64,000 nucleotides of DNA from NCBI RefSeq assembly GCF_023554995.1, contig NZ_JAMJPK010000004.1, positions 186,001 to 250,000 of the forward strand, in the 5' to 3' direction. The stretch comes from Halomonas gemina. GTDB taxonomy: Bacteria; Pseudomonadota; Gammaproteobacteria; Pseudomonadales; Halomonadaceae. The number at the start of each line of letters is the position of its first letter. The first letter of the stretch is position 1. The notes beneath the pieces are model-generated. The model saw only the letters and a program-made list of their open reading frames with translations. It had not been told where the DNA came from and ran no database searches. The position numbers and the translations under genes are program-made. Positions 27,101-33,685 of this stretch are shown here, one piece after another.

Positions 27101-27661
27101 ATGGATGCGATGACGCTGCTGCATGAACGCAGCTCCATGGGCAAGCTGATGGGCCCGCGGCCGAGTCCCCAGCAGCTCGAGGCGATCTATCGGGCGGCCC
27201 TGCGTGCGCCCGATCACAAGGAGCTGCGCCCCTGGCGCTTCATCGAGTTCTCCGGGGAGGGCCTCTCGCGCCTCGGCGAGCTGTTCGCCGAGGCGGAGTT
27301 CCGCGAGGATCCCCACGTTGGCGACGCGGCCCTCGACGCGGCACGCAAGAAGCCGCTGCGCGCCCCGATGATCATTGCGGTGATCGCCAAGGTGACGCCG
27401 GATGTGCCCAAGGTGCCGAAGATCGAGCAGGTGATCTCCGCCGGCTGCGCGGCCCACGGCATCCTGCTCGCCGCCCACGCCCAGGGGCTCGGTGCCATGT
27501 GGCGCAGTGGCAAATACGCCTTCGACCCCACGGTGCGCAAGGGGCTGGGGCTTGGCGAGGACGACGAGGTGGTGGCCTTCATCTACCTGGGTACCCTGGG
27601 CGGGCGCCATAAGCCCATCCCCGAGCATGACGTCGAGGGCTTCGTGGAGCGCTGGGACTGA
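27101..27661 (+). CDS. ydjA: NAD(P)H nitroreductase (YdjA type)
   Basis: This small FMN-dependent oxidoreductase of 186 residues is close in length to YdjA. It has the FMN-binding ERSS start, RAALRAPDHKELRPWRF and the C-terminal GLGAMWRSGKYAFDP and FIYLGTLGGRHKPIP stretches. The physiological substrate of the family is unclear. AGGAG lies seven bases before ATG 27101; the longer in-frame ORF starting at 26969 overlaps queF and is not used. Confidence 0.9.
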   Translation: MDAMTLLHERSSMGKLMGPRPSPQQLEAIYRAALRAPDHKELRPWRFIEFSGEGLSRLGELFAEAEFREDPHVGDAALDAARKKPLRAPMIIAVIAKVTPDVPKVPKIEQVISAGCAAHGILLAAHAQGLGAMWRSGKYAFDPTVRKGLGLGEDDEVVAFIYLGTLGGRHKPIPEHDVEGFVERWD

Positions 27662-27663
27662 GC

Positions 27664-28167
27664 ATGCGACAGATCGGCACTCCCCACCCGCGGCTGCCGC
27701 TGCCGCCCGCCGGCGGCGAGGATGACATGGCCGATTTCCTTGCCTGGCTGGGCGAGGCAATCCCCATGGTCCCCGCGCTCGGCATCCGCGAGATGGCCCG
27801 CGACGGCGACAGCCTGGCCTGGGCGCTTTCGCTCAGCCCCAGCCTGAACGACAAGGGCACCGGCTTCGGCGGGGCGCTCACTGCCCAGACCACCCTGCTG
27901 GGATGGTGTTGGACCACCCTCTGGCTGCGGCGGCAAGGGCTTGCCCGGGACGTGGTGGTGGCCGAGGCCACCCAGCGCTTCCTGGCCCCGGTGACCAGCG
28001 ACTATCGCCTGACCTGCGAGCCCGCGGCAGACGATGCCCCCGCTGCCCTGGCCGAACGACTGGCACAGTGCGGGAAGGGGCGGATCGCCCTGGTCCAGCG
28101 GCTCTGGTGTGGCGATACCCTCTGCCTGGAAGCCCGCGGCGACTATGCCGTGCTGCCCGCCAGCTGA
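27664..28167 (+). CDS. Hotdog-fold putative thioesterase
   Basis: The 167-residue protein has one hotdog domain of the putative-thioesterase family also found at the C-terminus of YiiD: LSLSPSLNDKGTGFGGALTAQTTLLGWCWTTLWLRR followed by VVVAEATQRFLAPVTSDY. Its acyl-CoA or acyl-carrier substrate cannot be told. It starts two bases after the nitroreductase stop, so the two are coupled. ATG 27727 (MADFLAWLGE) is a possible later start. Confidence 0.75.
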   Translation: MRQIGTPHPRLPLPPAGGEDDMADFLAWLGEAIPMVPALGIREMARDGDSLAWALSLSPSLNDKGTGFGGALTAQTTLLGWCWTTLWLRRQGLARDVVVAEATQRFLAPVTSDYRLTCEPAADDAPAALAERLAQCGKGRIALVQRLWCGDTLCLEARGDYAVLPAS

Positions 28168-28283
28168 GCGGGCAACGCAAGGAAAGCGGCTTGCAATCGC
28201 GCACTTAAGTCGATAACATGTGCGCCGTTCTGGAGGAGAAGGCACGGCGCAGCCGAGCTCGTTCGACTCGAGAGTCACAATGC

Positions 28284-28371
28284 GGAGGGGTGTCCGAGTG
28301 GTCGAAGGAGCACGCCTGGAAAGTGTGTAGGTCGAAAGGCCTCGAGGGTTCGAATCCCTCCCCCTCCGCCA
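28284..28371 (+). tRNA. tRNA-Ser (anticodon GGA)
   Basis: An 88-base class II gene with acceptor GGAGGGG, anticodon loop CTGGAAA, long variable arm, T-arm GGTTCGAATCC and encoded CCA (28369-28371). Its last 15 bases are repeated at 33446-33460, marking it as the integration site of the element that follows. Confidence 0.97.
28357..28371 (+). repeat. Left attachment site (tRNA-Ser 3' end)
   Basis: The 15-bp CCTCCCCCTCCGCCA at the tRNA 3' end matches 33446-33460 exactly. The two copies bracket the integrase-bearing element. Confidence 0.85.
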
Positions 28372-28590
28372 TTACACCAATAGAATCAAGCGTCTACGGG
28401 CGATTTTTTCTTGTACCCCACATCTAGGCCCACGTACGGAAAACGGCTCTCTGATTGGCCCCCTGCCTCGCCACTCAAACCGGCCTGGGGTGCGGCCTCC
28501 AGGCGGTCAGGCGGCAAAACGCGCTCGGTTGCCGGGGAAATTGCGTAATAATGTCGTGTAATTACGTATTACGTACGTACGTAACGGCGC
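28372..28590. other. Gene-free left end of the element
   Basis: I see no gene here. 28553-28583 is a run of overlapping TACG/TACGTA steps of the kind that could bind an integrase or IHF, but nothing decisive. Confidence 0.4.
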
Positions 28591-28615
28591 AAAAAAGCCC
28601 CCTGGTAGGGGGCTT
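28591..28615 (-). terminator. Terminator of the element's leftward operon
   Basis: Stem AAGCCCCCT / AGGGGGCTT with a GGT loop; on the minus strand it is followed by a run of six T. It lies 136 bases beyond the last leftward gene. Confidence 0.9.
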
Positions 28616-28750
28616 GGTGCTGGCCACGGAGGGGAGGAAGATCCCCCTTCCAGCGCTCGCCGCGCCATGACGAGTGGGGCGGCGAGCCCTCCCGCAAGCG
28701 GCCAGGGGCCGCGCCAGAAGACGGGTGCGGGGTAGTGCCTGGGGCTGGGC

Positions 28751-29056
28751 TTACTCGCTGTCCTGGGGCTTGCGGGCCTGTTCAAGCGCGGCGATCCTCC
28801 ACGCTTCCTCAGTCGAGTAGCCTTGCCTGTAGCGCAAGTCTTGGGCGCGGCGCGTCAGGATCTCGTCGGCGTCGGGCGTCGCTCCCGGCAGGTCGGCGGT
28901 CGGTTGCCAATCGGCGGGCTTCTCGCGTGCGATCCATCCCCACGTTGACCGCATTCCGCTCGGTTTCGTGGCATTCGGGCACCCTGCGTCGATCCACTCT
29001 TGCCGGCGTTTGAGCTGTTCCTTGCGGTTCGGGTCGTTGCTTGCTGGCGTGAGCAT
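28751..29056 (-). CDS. Unknown protein of the element (101 aa)
   Basis: I do not recognise this protein. It is 101 residues, hydrophilic, with a basic N-terminal segment (NRKEQLKRRQEWIDAG) and a C-terminal helix (TRRAQDLRYRQGYSTEEAW). A perfect AAGGAGG lies eight bases before ATG 29056, which decides the start over the longer ORF. It is the last gene of the leftward operon, downstream of terS, a position where phage satellites often carry capsid-interference genes. That is only positional inference. Confidence 0.7.
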   Translation of the reverse strand: MLTPASNDPNRKEQLKRRQEWIDAGCPNATKPSGMRSTWGWIAREKPADWQPTADLPGATPDADEILTRRAQDLRYRQGYSTEEAWRIAALEQARKPQDSE

Positions 29057-29069
29057 CTGATTTCCTCCT

Positions 29070-29432
29070 TCACCGCGTAAACCGCGTAGCGTGCTTTTGT
29101 TGAAGGTCTGGGTTCTCACGCATGACTGCCTCAACGGCGGCCTTGAACGTGACGCCTTGTTCCCGCGCAATCTTGTACGCTCGGGCTGTGATGGCATCAT
29201 CCACCGCATCATCGAGTTCCTGACCGAGCTCGTGCAGGGGGTTCGCGGGCTCCCTATTGTGATACCGCGCGGCCAAGTCAGGATCGGCCTTCATTTCGGC
29301 AACCTGGGCACGTTCGAAGTCCAGCGCTGTTGGGGCGTTGATACCCTCGCGACTCAATCGGGCTTGCACGCGGTCATGCAATTCGTCTCCCGGCGTTTTC
29401 GCAAAGTTCAATCGTTCTCGGTACGTATACAT
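29070..29432 (-). CDS. Unknown protein next to terS, possible scaffold-like (120 aa)
   Basis: This 120-residue charged protein begins YTYRERLNFAKTPGDELHDRVQ. Its C-terminal helix, AYKIAREQGVTFKAAVEAVM followed by RENPDLQQKH, resembles the tail helix of Mu-like scaffold/protease proteins (A..A...G..Y.eAv..VL..dPdL). The resemblance is by eye and weak. ATG 29432 has AAGGGGGAA before it; the frame extends to 29495 inside terS. CTTAGGGTTT (29446-29455) upstream recurs at 30108-30117. Confidence 0.65.
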   Translation of the reverse strand: MYTYRERLNFAKTPGDELHDRVQARLSREGINAPTALDFERAQVAEMKADPDLAARYHNREPANPLHELGQELDDAVDDAITARAYKIAREQGVTFKAAVEAVMRENPDLQQKHATRFTR

Positions 29433-29475
29433 TTCAAGTTTCCCCCTTAGGGTTTTGTGGTACAGCGTTATCCCT

Positions 29476-29916
29476 TCAATCTTCGTCGTCTTCATCGTCC
29501 AGCGGTTTTCCGTGGTGGATGCTCTCCAGGGCGTCGGCGAATGCGGTGAATAAATCGACCTCGCTATCGCTTTCGCCTTTTCGTTGGACGGTTTGAACGT
29601 TCCAGCCGTGCATTTCGTTCAGCGTCCTGACGGCGTTAATTCTTTCCTTTGAAGCCGTTTCTTTTTCTCGTGCTATTTCCGCCAACGTCATCAGGCTGTC
29701 GGTTCGCTTCCATATCTCCAATTCCGCTAAATGCTCGCGGATCTCTTCGACCTTTAGGGATACGTGGGGGCGATGCAGAACACGATACGCTTCAACGCCG
29801 ATTACAGGCGCGGACATATTCCCCGCAGTATATGCGCGACGATATGCTTCACAGGCGGAACCTGTTTCAACATACGCGTAGGCGAACGCTTCTTGTCTCG
29901 GTGTTAATTTCTTCAT
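29476..29916 (-). CDS. terS: Phage terminase small subunit (TerS)
   Basis: TerS recognises packaging sites and loads the large terminase. The 146-residue product has the family N-terminal DNA-binding helices (KKLTPRQEAFAYAYVETGSA, CEAYRRAYTAGNMS, GVEAYRVLHRPHVSLKVEEI), a central oligomerisation helix (LMTLAEIAREKETASKERINAVRTLNEM) and an acidic tail (DDEDDED). No large terminase is present in the element, so this subunit would have to work with a helper phage's motor, as in phage satellites. Its start overlaps the previous stop (ATGA). Confidence 0.85.
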   Translation of the reverse strand: MKKLTPRQEAFAYAYVETGSACEAYRRAYTAGNMSAPVIGVEAYRVLHRPHVSLKVEEIREHLAELEIWKRTDSLMTLAEIAREKETASKERINAVRTLNEMHGWNVQTVQRKGESDSEVDLFTAFADALESIHHGKPLDDEDDED

Positions 29917-30092
29917 TGTGGTGTCTTTTCCGGCATGTTCTTAATCACGGTCTTCTCGAACAAGTCCAGTTCCACCAACTTAGCGGCTGCGTAGGTATCG
30001 CCTTCATCGGCCTTATGGGCCAACAACTTGTAATACGACGCGATGGCTTGCTTTGAAGGCTTCCGGTTTCTCGAACCTTTCTGACGAGACAT
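29913..30092 (-). CDS. Small basic protein coupled to terS (59 aa)
   Basis: A 59-residue protein with a very basic N-terminus (SRQKGSRNRKPSKQAI) and an acidic helix (AHKADEGDTYAAAKLVELDL). It overlaps terS by four bases, so translation is coupled. I do not recognise a family; the helical content suggests an accessory terminase or DNA-binding role. A GTG at 30101 is an alternative start. Confidence 0.65.
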   Translation of the reverse strand: MSRQKGSRNRKPSKQAIASYYKLLAHKADEGDTYAAAKLVELDLFEKTVIKNMPEKTPQ

Positions 30093-30177
30093 TGTAATCA
30101 CTCGACTCTTAGGGTTTGGTCAAGTTTAGTTGCCCAAGGTCGAATTTAAAATAAAAAAGCCAAATTTGAACCCCCGA

Positions 30178-30399
30178 TTATCTTTTTTTGTTCCTGCGCT
30201 TATTGTTCCTGCGCTTATCAAGCGGGCGGATTGGGTACGGTGTTCCGGGATCTCTCGCCTTGAGTTCGGCGGGTGCGTGTTCCAGACAGTAACCTGCCTT
30301 CCGCCAGGTCATCCACGGGACAACGGTGAACGTGACTCCGCACTGCCGACATTGCCCTTTCTCGGTCGTGGTCCTGGTGCCCTCGCTGGCCCGTTTCAT
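30178..30399 (-). CDS. Small zinc-ribbon protein (73 aa)
   Basis: The 73-residue protein has a CRQCG (Cys17/Cys20) pair and a later Cys-His (YCLEH, about 37-41), enough for one zinc site, and ends in a highly basic tail (KRRNNKRRNKKR). It is probably nucleic-acid binding; no specific function can be given. A G-rich ribosome site (AGGGGGG) precedes ATG 30399. It lies between the palindrome cluster and the terS genes. Confidence 0.65.
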   Translation of the reverse strand: MKRASEGTRTTTEKGQCRQCGVTFTVVPWMTWRKAGYCLEHAPAELKARDPGTPYPIRPLDKRRNNKRRNKKR

Positions 30400-30428
30400 A
30401 GGGTACCCCCCTGGTATATTAATAAGGA

Positions 30429-30560
30429 CTTCAATTTTTGAAGCTAGAACTGGCCAAAAATCGGCCCCACTGCTTCAATTTCTGAAGCGTTGACTGGTCA
30501 AAAAGTGATCAATCGGCCCCACTGCTTCAATTTCTGAAGCGTTGTTTTCAAAAATTGAAG
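30429..30560. repeat. Palindrome cluster (iteron-like) in the element
   Basis: Four related dyads occur in 132 bases: CTTCAATTTTTGAAG (30429-30443), GCTTCAATTTCTGAAGC twice (30472-30488 and 30524-30540), and TTCAAAAATTGAA (30547-30559). The two perfect copies are each preceded by ATCGGCCCCACT, giving a 52-base period. They lie immediately downstream of the winged-helix gene and upstream of the late genes. An operator array or replication origin is likely. Confidence 0.75.
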
Positions 30561-30576
30561 ACGGTAGAAATCGAAT

Positions 30577-30972
30577 TCATCCCCACTTCCTCGGGGGCCT
30601 GTCTGTATCGGCAACATCTAATTTCCCCCCACAAATATCTATCGGTTGCCAGGTAATCGCGTAGAGGTTGCACCGGGGCCCTACGCGACCGATTACCGCG
30701 TCCCTGGTCTTCAGGATCAATTCGCTGTCTTGAAGCTCCCGTAACGACTTGGCGAGCGTTGCGGAACCCATCCCGCCCCACGCCTCCATTGTGGCGTGCG
30801 TGGCAGACAGGTCGCCGTTGTTGCTCCCGTGATATTGCGTCGCCAGTGCCACCAGAACTTTCAGCGCCGATGCGGATAGCGTCCTGAAATCAGGACTTCC
30901 CGAGACAACGCGCGGCAGCGCAAGATACCCGCCCGGCCATTTCTCTATCGCGCGGGTCTTCTTCCTCGACAT
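30577..30972 (-). CDS. Winged-helix protein, possible replication or control protein (131 aa)
   Basis: The 131-residue protein opens GGYLALPRVVSGSPDF, then has a winged-helix core (LSASALKVLVALATQYHG, NNGDLSATHATMEAWGG, MGSATLAKSLRELQDSELIL) and a conserved-looking end (CNLYAITWQPIDICGGKLDV). I recall similar unnamed proteins in prophages and islands; no function is proven. Its position next to the palindrome cluster suggests it binds those sites as initiator or repressor. GGGGGA precedes ATG 30972. Confidence 0.7.
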   Translation of the reverse strand: MSRKKTRAIEKWPGGYLALPRVVSGSPDFRTLSASALKVLVALATQYHGSNNGDLSATHATMEAWGGMGSATLAKSLRELQDSELILKTRDAVIGRVGPRCNLYAITWQPIDICGGKLDVADTDRPPRKWG

Positions 30973-30976
30973 CGCA

Positions 30977-31291
30977 TCATCCCCCGCCGGCCATCAGCCG
31001 GTAGCGGGAAATCGTCTTCCCTGGGCGCGACGGCCACGGGTGCGATTCGGAAACGATGTGGATGCCGGCCTTGCGAAGATCCCGGATCACAGAAGGGGCG
31101 TGCGCAATTCTCAACTCCCATTGCAACTCGGCGGAACTCTTCGCTCGTTCACTGAGCGCGAGTAGCACGCGGCCTTTTTGCGATGTAGGATTGATCTTGT
31201 AGCGGGCACTTCCTCTCGTTTCCGTTCGTTTTACCTTGCTTTGATCTCGGCCTTCTTCCTCAGGGCCGAGATTTTCTTTTTTCGTGTTCAT
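30977..31291 (-). CDS. Helix-turn-helix protein of the element (104 aa)
   Basis: The 104-residue protein has a charged N-terminal 30 residues and then a winged-helix-like domain: SQKGRVLLALSERAKSSAEL, HAPSVIRDLRKAGIHIVS, SRYRLM. This is the arrangement of small helix-turn-helix proteins that read two-strand wings in phages and islands. It overlaps the upstream gene by four bases and lies four bases before the next gene, so it belongs to the same operon. The target is unknown. Confidence 0.7.
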   Translation of the reverse strand: MNTKKENLGPEEEGRDQSKVKRTETRGSARYKINPTSQKGRVLLALSERAKSSAELQWELRIAHAPSVIRDLRKAGIHIVSESHPWPSRPGKTISRYRLMAGGG

Positions 31292-31476
31292 CGTTCTGCG
31301 CCATAAAGATCGAAAATCCTTCTTAATGCTTTTCTCGCGGCTTTCGATGATTCTTCTCCAGGGGTTAATACCAGTTCCTCTAATGCTCGCGCTAGTCTTT
31401 CCCGTTCGCCCTTTTCCAAAAATGCCCTTTGAATCGCATCGTCTAGTTTAAAATTTTTCCGGTTGACGTGGAGCAT
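31288..31476 (-). CDS. Unknown small protein of the element (62 aa)
   Basis: A 62-residue, mostly helical charged protein (LDDAIQRAFLEKGERERLARALEEL). AAGGAG before ATG 31476 decides the start. It overlaps the 3' end of the alpA gene by 34 bases and the next gene by four, a compact arrangement typical of phage-derived operons. No family is recognised. Confidence 0.6.
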   Translation of the reverse strand: MLHVNRKNFKLDDAIQRAFLEKGERERLARALEELVLTPGEESSKAARKALRRIFDLYGAER

Positions 31477-31682
31477 TTCCCGATCTCCTTCATTGGTCGT
31501 TCCGCTTCCCAAGCTTCAATGTCGCTTAGGCGCCAACGTGTCGTGTTGTGCCCGAGTTCCACGGGCTGCGGAAAATGTCCGATTCGCACCCACCGCCAAA
31601 TGGTCGGAATTGAAACATCTTCCCTCGCCGCGACGCGGCTCACTTTTAGGTAAAGAGGTTTGATTTCATTTTGAGTTTTCAT
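31443..31682 (-). CDS. alpA: AlpA-family transcriptional regulator / excisionase
   Basis: The 79-residue protein has the AlpA/MerR-like winged-helix layout: LKVSRVAAREDVSIPTIWRW, VRIGHFPQPVELG, TTRWRLSDIEAWEAER. In P4-like elements and Gram-negative phage-inducible islands AlpA activates the integrase and downstream genes and can act in excision. It is the first gene of the leftward operon, behind a 280-base regulatory gap with direct repeats. GAGGA lies nine bases before ATG 31682. Confidence 0.85.
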   Translation of the reverse strand: MKTQNEIKPLYLKVSRVAAREDVSIPTIWRWVRIGHFPQPVELGHNTTRWRLSDIEAWEAERPMKEIGKCSTSTGKILN

Positions 31683-31967
31683 TCAATCGTCCTCGGTTAT
31701 TTGCGGCTAACTTGAAGTAAAGCAGACTTCTCGCGTGTTGCGAAGCTTCGCCCAAGTTGGCATACAACGCTGACTTAGCGAAGGCAGACAACGCTGACTT
31801 AGCGAACTTCTTATTGGTTATTGGGGAACTTTTCGGGATCTTCTTTGCCTCGCCGGTCTGCACTCTTCGCGGGAATCAGCGGGGCGTGGCGTCGGCACAG
31901 CAGGGTGCCGCCAGCGTGCGCACGGGCGGCCAGCGGTCGCAGGGGTAGAGTAGGGTAGGGGTAGGCA
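31683..31967. promoter_or_regulatory. Regulatory gap upstream of alpA with direct repeats
   Basis: No gene is seen. The gap holds the palindrome GCGAAGCTTCGC (31740-31751) and two perfect 19-bp direct repeats, ACAACGCTGACTTAGCGAA, at 31764-31782 and 31788-31806 (24-base period, close to 2.3 helical turns). Each copy contains the inverted CGCT...AGCG. These are operator candidates controlling the leftward operon. Confidence 0.65.
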
Positions 31968-31993
31968 ACAAAAAGGCCCCTGGGGGCCTTGCT
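31968..31993 (-). terminator. Terminator after the integrase
   Basis: Stem AAGGCCCC / GGGGCCTT with a short loop, followed on the minus strand by a T run. It separates integrase transcription from the alpA operon. Confidence 0.85.
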
Positions 31994-32010
31994 GGGCTGT
32001 CTCGCTGGCG

Positions 32011-33297
32011 TCAGGCGTCAGATGCTCGCCGGATTGGGGTCGCGTTGCCCTGGGCGGTGCCCTCGGCGCAGAATTTCGCCCAGTCCTGCATCAGGTGCCG
32101 GCGTTTCTCCAGCAAGTCGCCGCGACGATATGCGGCCTCGGCCTTGTTCTTGATCGTGTGGGCCAGGGCCATTTCGCAAATATCGCCAGGGTAGGCGGTG
32201 CGCTCGCCGGCCCAGTCGCGGAACGTCGACCGGAAGCCGTGCGTGGTGACGATGCCGGCGGTGTTGGGATCTCGATAGCCTTGCCCCTCGGGTATGGCGC
32301 CGTCCATCCGCTTGATGACCGCCGTCAGGGTATTCTCGGACAGCAGCTTGCCGCGTGCTGACGGGAACACTAGGTCGGTGCCCTCGTGCCTCGGAAGGGC
32401 TTTCAGCAGCCCCACGGCGGCGCGTGAAAGCGGTACGCGATGTTCCTTGCGGGCCTTCATCCTCTCGGCGGGAATCGTCCACAGCTTGGCGTCTAGGTCG
32501 ATCTCGGCCCAGCGTGCGCCTTTGGCCTCGCGGGAACGCGTCGCGGTCAGGATGGCGAATTCCAGGCATCGTGCACCGCTGCCCTCCATCGCCGCTAGGT
32601 GGCGCTTGAATCGCGGCATGTCGTCGATGGGCAAGGCGGCGTGGTGCCCCTTCGTGGCGACCTTGCCGGGGTTGGGAAGGCGGGCGTCCAGATTGCCGCG
32701 CCAGCGGGCCGGGTTGTCTCCCGTGCGATGACCGCCAGCCGTTGCCCAGTCCAGCACCTTCTCGACGCGGCCACGGAGCCGCTTGGCGGTTTCGGTCTTG
32801 TTCGTCCAAAGGGCGTCGCGGGTCAGCATGTCCTCGATATGCGCCAGGGTGATCTCATCAACGCGTTTCCTGCCGATGACGGGGGCGGCATAGGTGGCCA
32901 GCGTGCTTTCCCACTGCGCGGCGTGCTTCGGGTTGCGGAACTCGTGGCGCTTGAGGGCCAGGAACTTCTCGGTCGCTTCGTCAAAGGTCAGGCGCTGGGT
33001 TTGCGCCAGCAGCGACAAGCGGGCGGCGCGTCGCTCTTCCACTGGGTCGATGCCGGCGGCTATCTGCTCGCGTTTGGCTCGGGCCTTTGCTCTGGCATCG
33101 GTCAGGGGAACGTCTGGATACCCACCTAGGCCGATGTCGCGGCGCTTGGCCCCGACCTTGACGCGTAGCACCCACGACCGGGCGCCGCTCTTGGTCACTT
33201 GCAGGTGAAGGCCGGCCACGCCTCCCACGGCGAACAGGCCAGGCGCGGTAAGGCGCTTCACCTCGATTGCGGACAGCTCGCGGGCTTTCTTGGGCAT
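32011..33297 (-). CDS. int: Tyrosine integrase, P4-like with DUF4102 arm domain
   Basis: This recombinase integrates and excises the element at tRNA-Ser. The 428-residue product has the N-terminal arm-binding domain (ARELSAIEVKRLTAPGLFAV to about residue 95), a SAM-like core-binding domain (about 105-195) and the catalytic domain. Active-site residues visible are Arg in TATRSREAKGARW (near 250), HGFRSTF (near 354), the later His in ALAHTI and Tyr in AEAAYRRGD (near 388). ATG 33297 has TTGGAGGA upstream; the longer ORF is not needed. The gene starts 149 bases inside the right attachment repeat. Confidence 0.95.
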   Translation of the reverse strand: MPKKARELSAIEVKRLTAPGLFAVGGVAGLHLQVTKSGARSWVLRVKVGAKRRDIGLGGYPDVPLTDARAKARAKREQIAAGIDPVEERRAARLSLLAQTQRLTFDEATEKFLALKRHEFRNPKHAAQWESTLATYAAPVIGRKRVDEITLAHIEDMLTRDALWTNKTETAKRLRGRVEKVLDWATAGGHRTGDNPARWRGNLDARLPNPGKVATKGHHAALPIDDMPRFKRHLAAMEGSGARCLEFAILTATRSREAKGARWAEIDLDAKLWTIPAERMKARKEHRVPLSRAAVGLLKALPRHEGTDLVFPSARGKLLSENTLTAVIKRMDGAIPEGQGYRDPNTAGIVTTHGFRSTFRDWAGERTAYPGDICEMALAHTIKNKAEAAYRRGDLLEKRRHLMQDWAKFCAEGTAQGNATPIRRASDA

Positions 33298-33445
33298 CGT
33301 TCTATCCTCCAACTTCCTACCCCACATAAGGGGAACAATTGGATGATAGGTGCTGAAACGAGATAACACAATAAAACGAGGGTAAGCGTGGGATTGCCGG
33401 GGTTAGTGATACGTCATGACACGCGATGAAGTGTGGAAGCGGCGG

Positions 33446-33460
33446 CCTCCCCCTCCGCCA
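33446..33460 (+). repeat. Right attachment site
   Basis: Exact 15-bp copy of the tRNA-Ser 3' end, CCTCCCCCTCCGCCA. It is followed 10 bases later by a terminator that was probably the tRNA's own before integration. Confidence 0.85.
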
Positions 33461-33470
33461 CCGCATATCG

Positions 33471-33507
33471 AAAGAGCCGCTGAGCGATCAGCGGCTCTTT
33501 CTGTTTT
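33471..33507 (+). terminator. Displaced tRNA-Ser terminator
   Basis: Stem AAAGAGCCGCTGA / TCAGCGGCTCTTT with a GCGA loop, then CTGTTTT. There is no rightward gene before it; it fits as the original tRNA-Ser terminator separated from its gene by the insertion. Confidence 0.85.
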
Positions 33508-33685
33508 CAGGTTGCGCTCAGGTCATACGCTTGGTCTTCTGCCTGATGCTGATCCCCCTCGCGGTCGCCCAAGGGATTCAATCCGACATCTGCCGCAGTA
33601 TCGGGTGTCTCCTTGAGGGTTCAGAGCCGCGTTGTTGGTGTTCTCATGAAATGGCGGATTGCCTGAGGAAAGGTCATCGGATATG

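Larger units (their letters stand above)
28372..33460. mobile_element. 5.1-kb integrative element in tRNA-Ser, candidate phage satellite
   Basis: The element is bounded by 15-bp direct repeats. It carries, all leftward, a tyrosine integrase, an AlpA-type regulator, two or three small DNA-binding-type proteins, a zinc-ribbon protein, a basic small protein, a terminase small subunit and two unknown proteins, ending at a strong terminator. No capsid, portal, tail, large terminase or lysis gene is visible. Its composition (int, alpA, terS) is that of phage-inducible chromosomal islands reduced to a minimum. The tRNA's own terminator appears to have been displaced to 33471-33507, just outside the right repeat. 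Base composition is visibly lower in GC than the flanks, most clearly over 29.4-31.8 kb. Confidence 0.8.

Noticed and set aside
28372-33460. Complete prophage.
   Set aside because: The element is too small and lacks portal, capsid, tail, large terminase and lysis genes.
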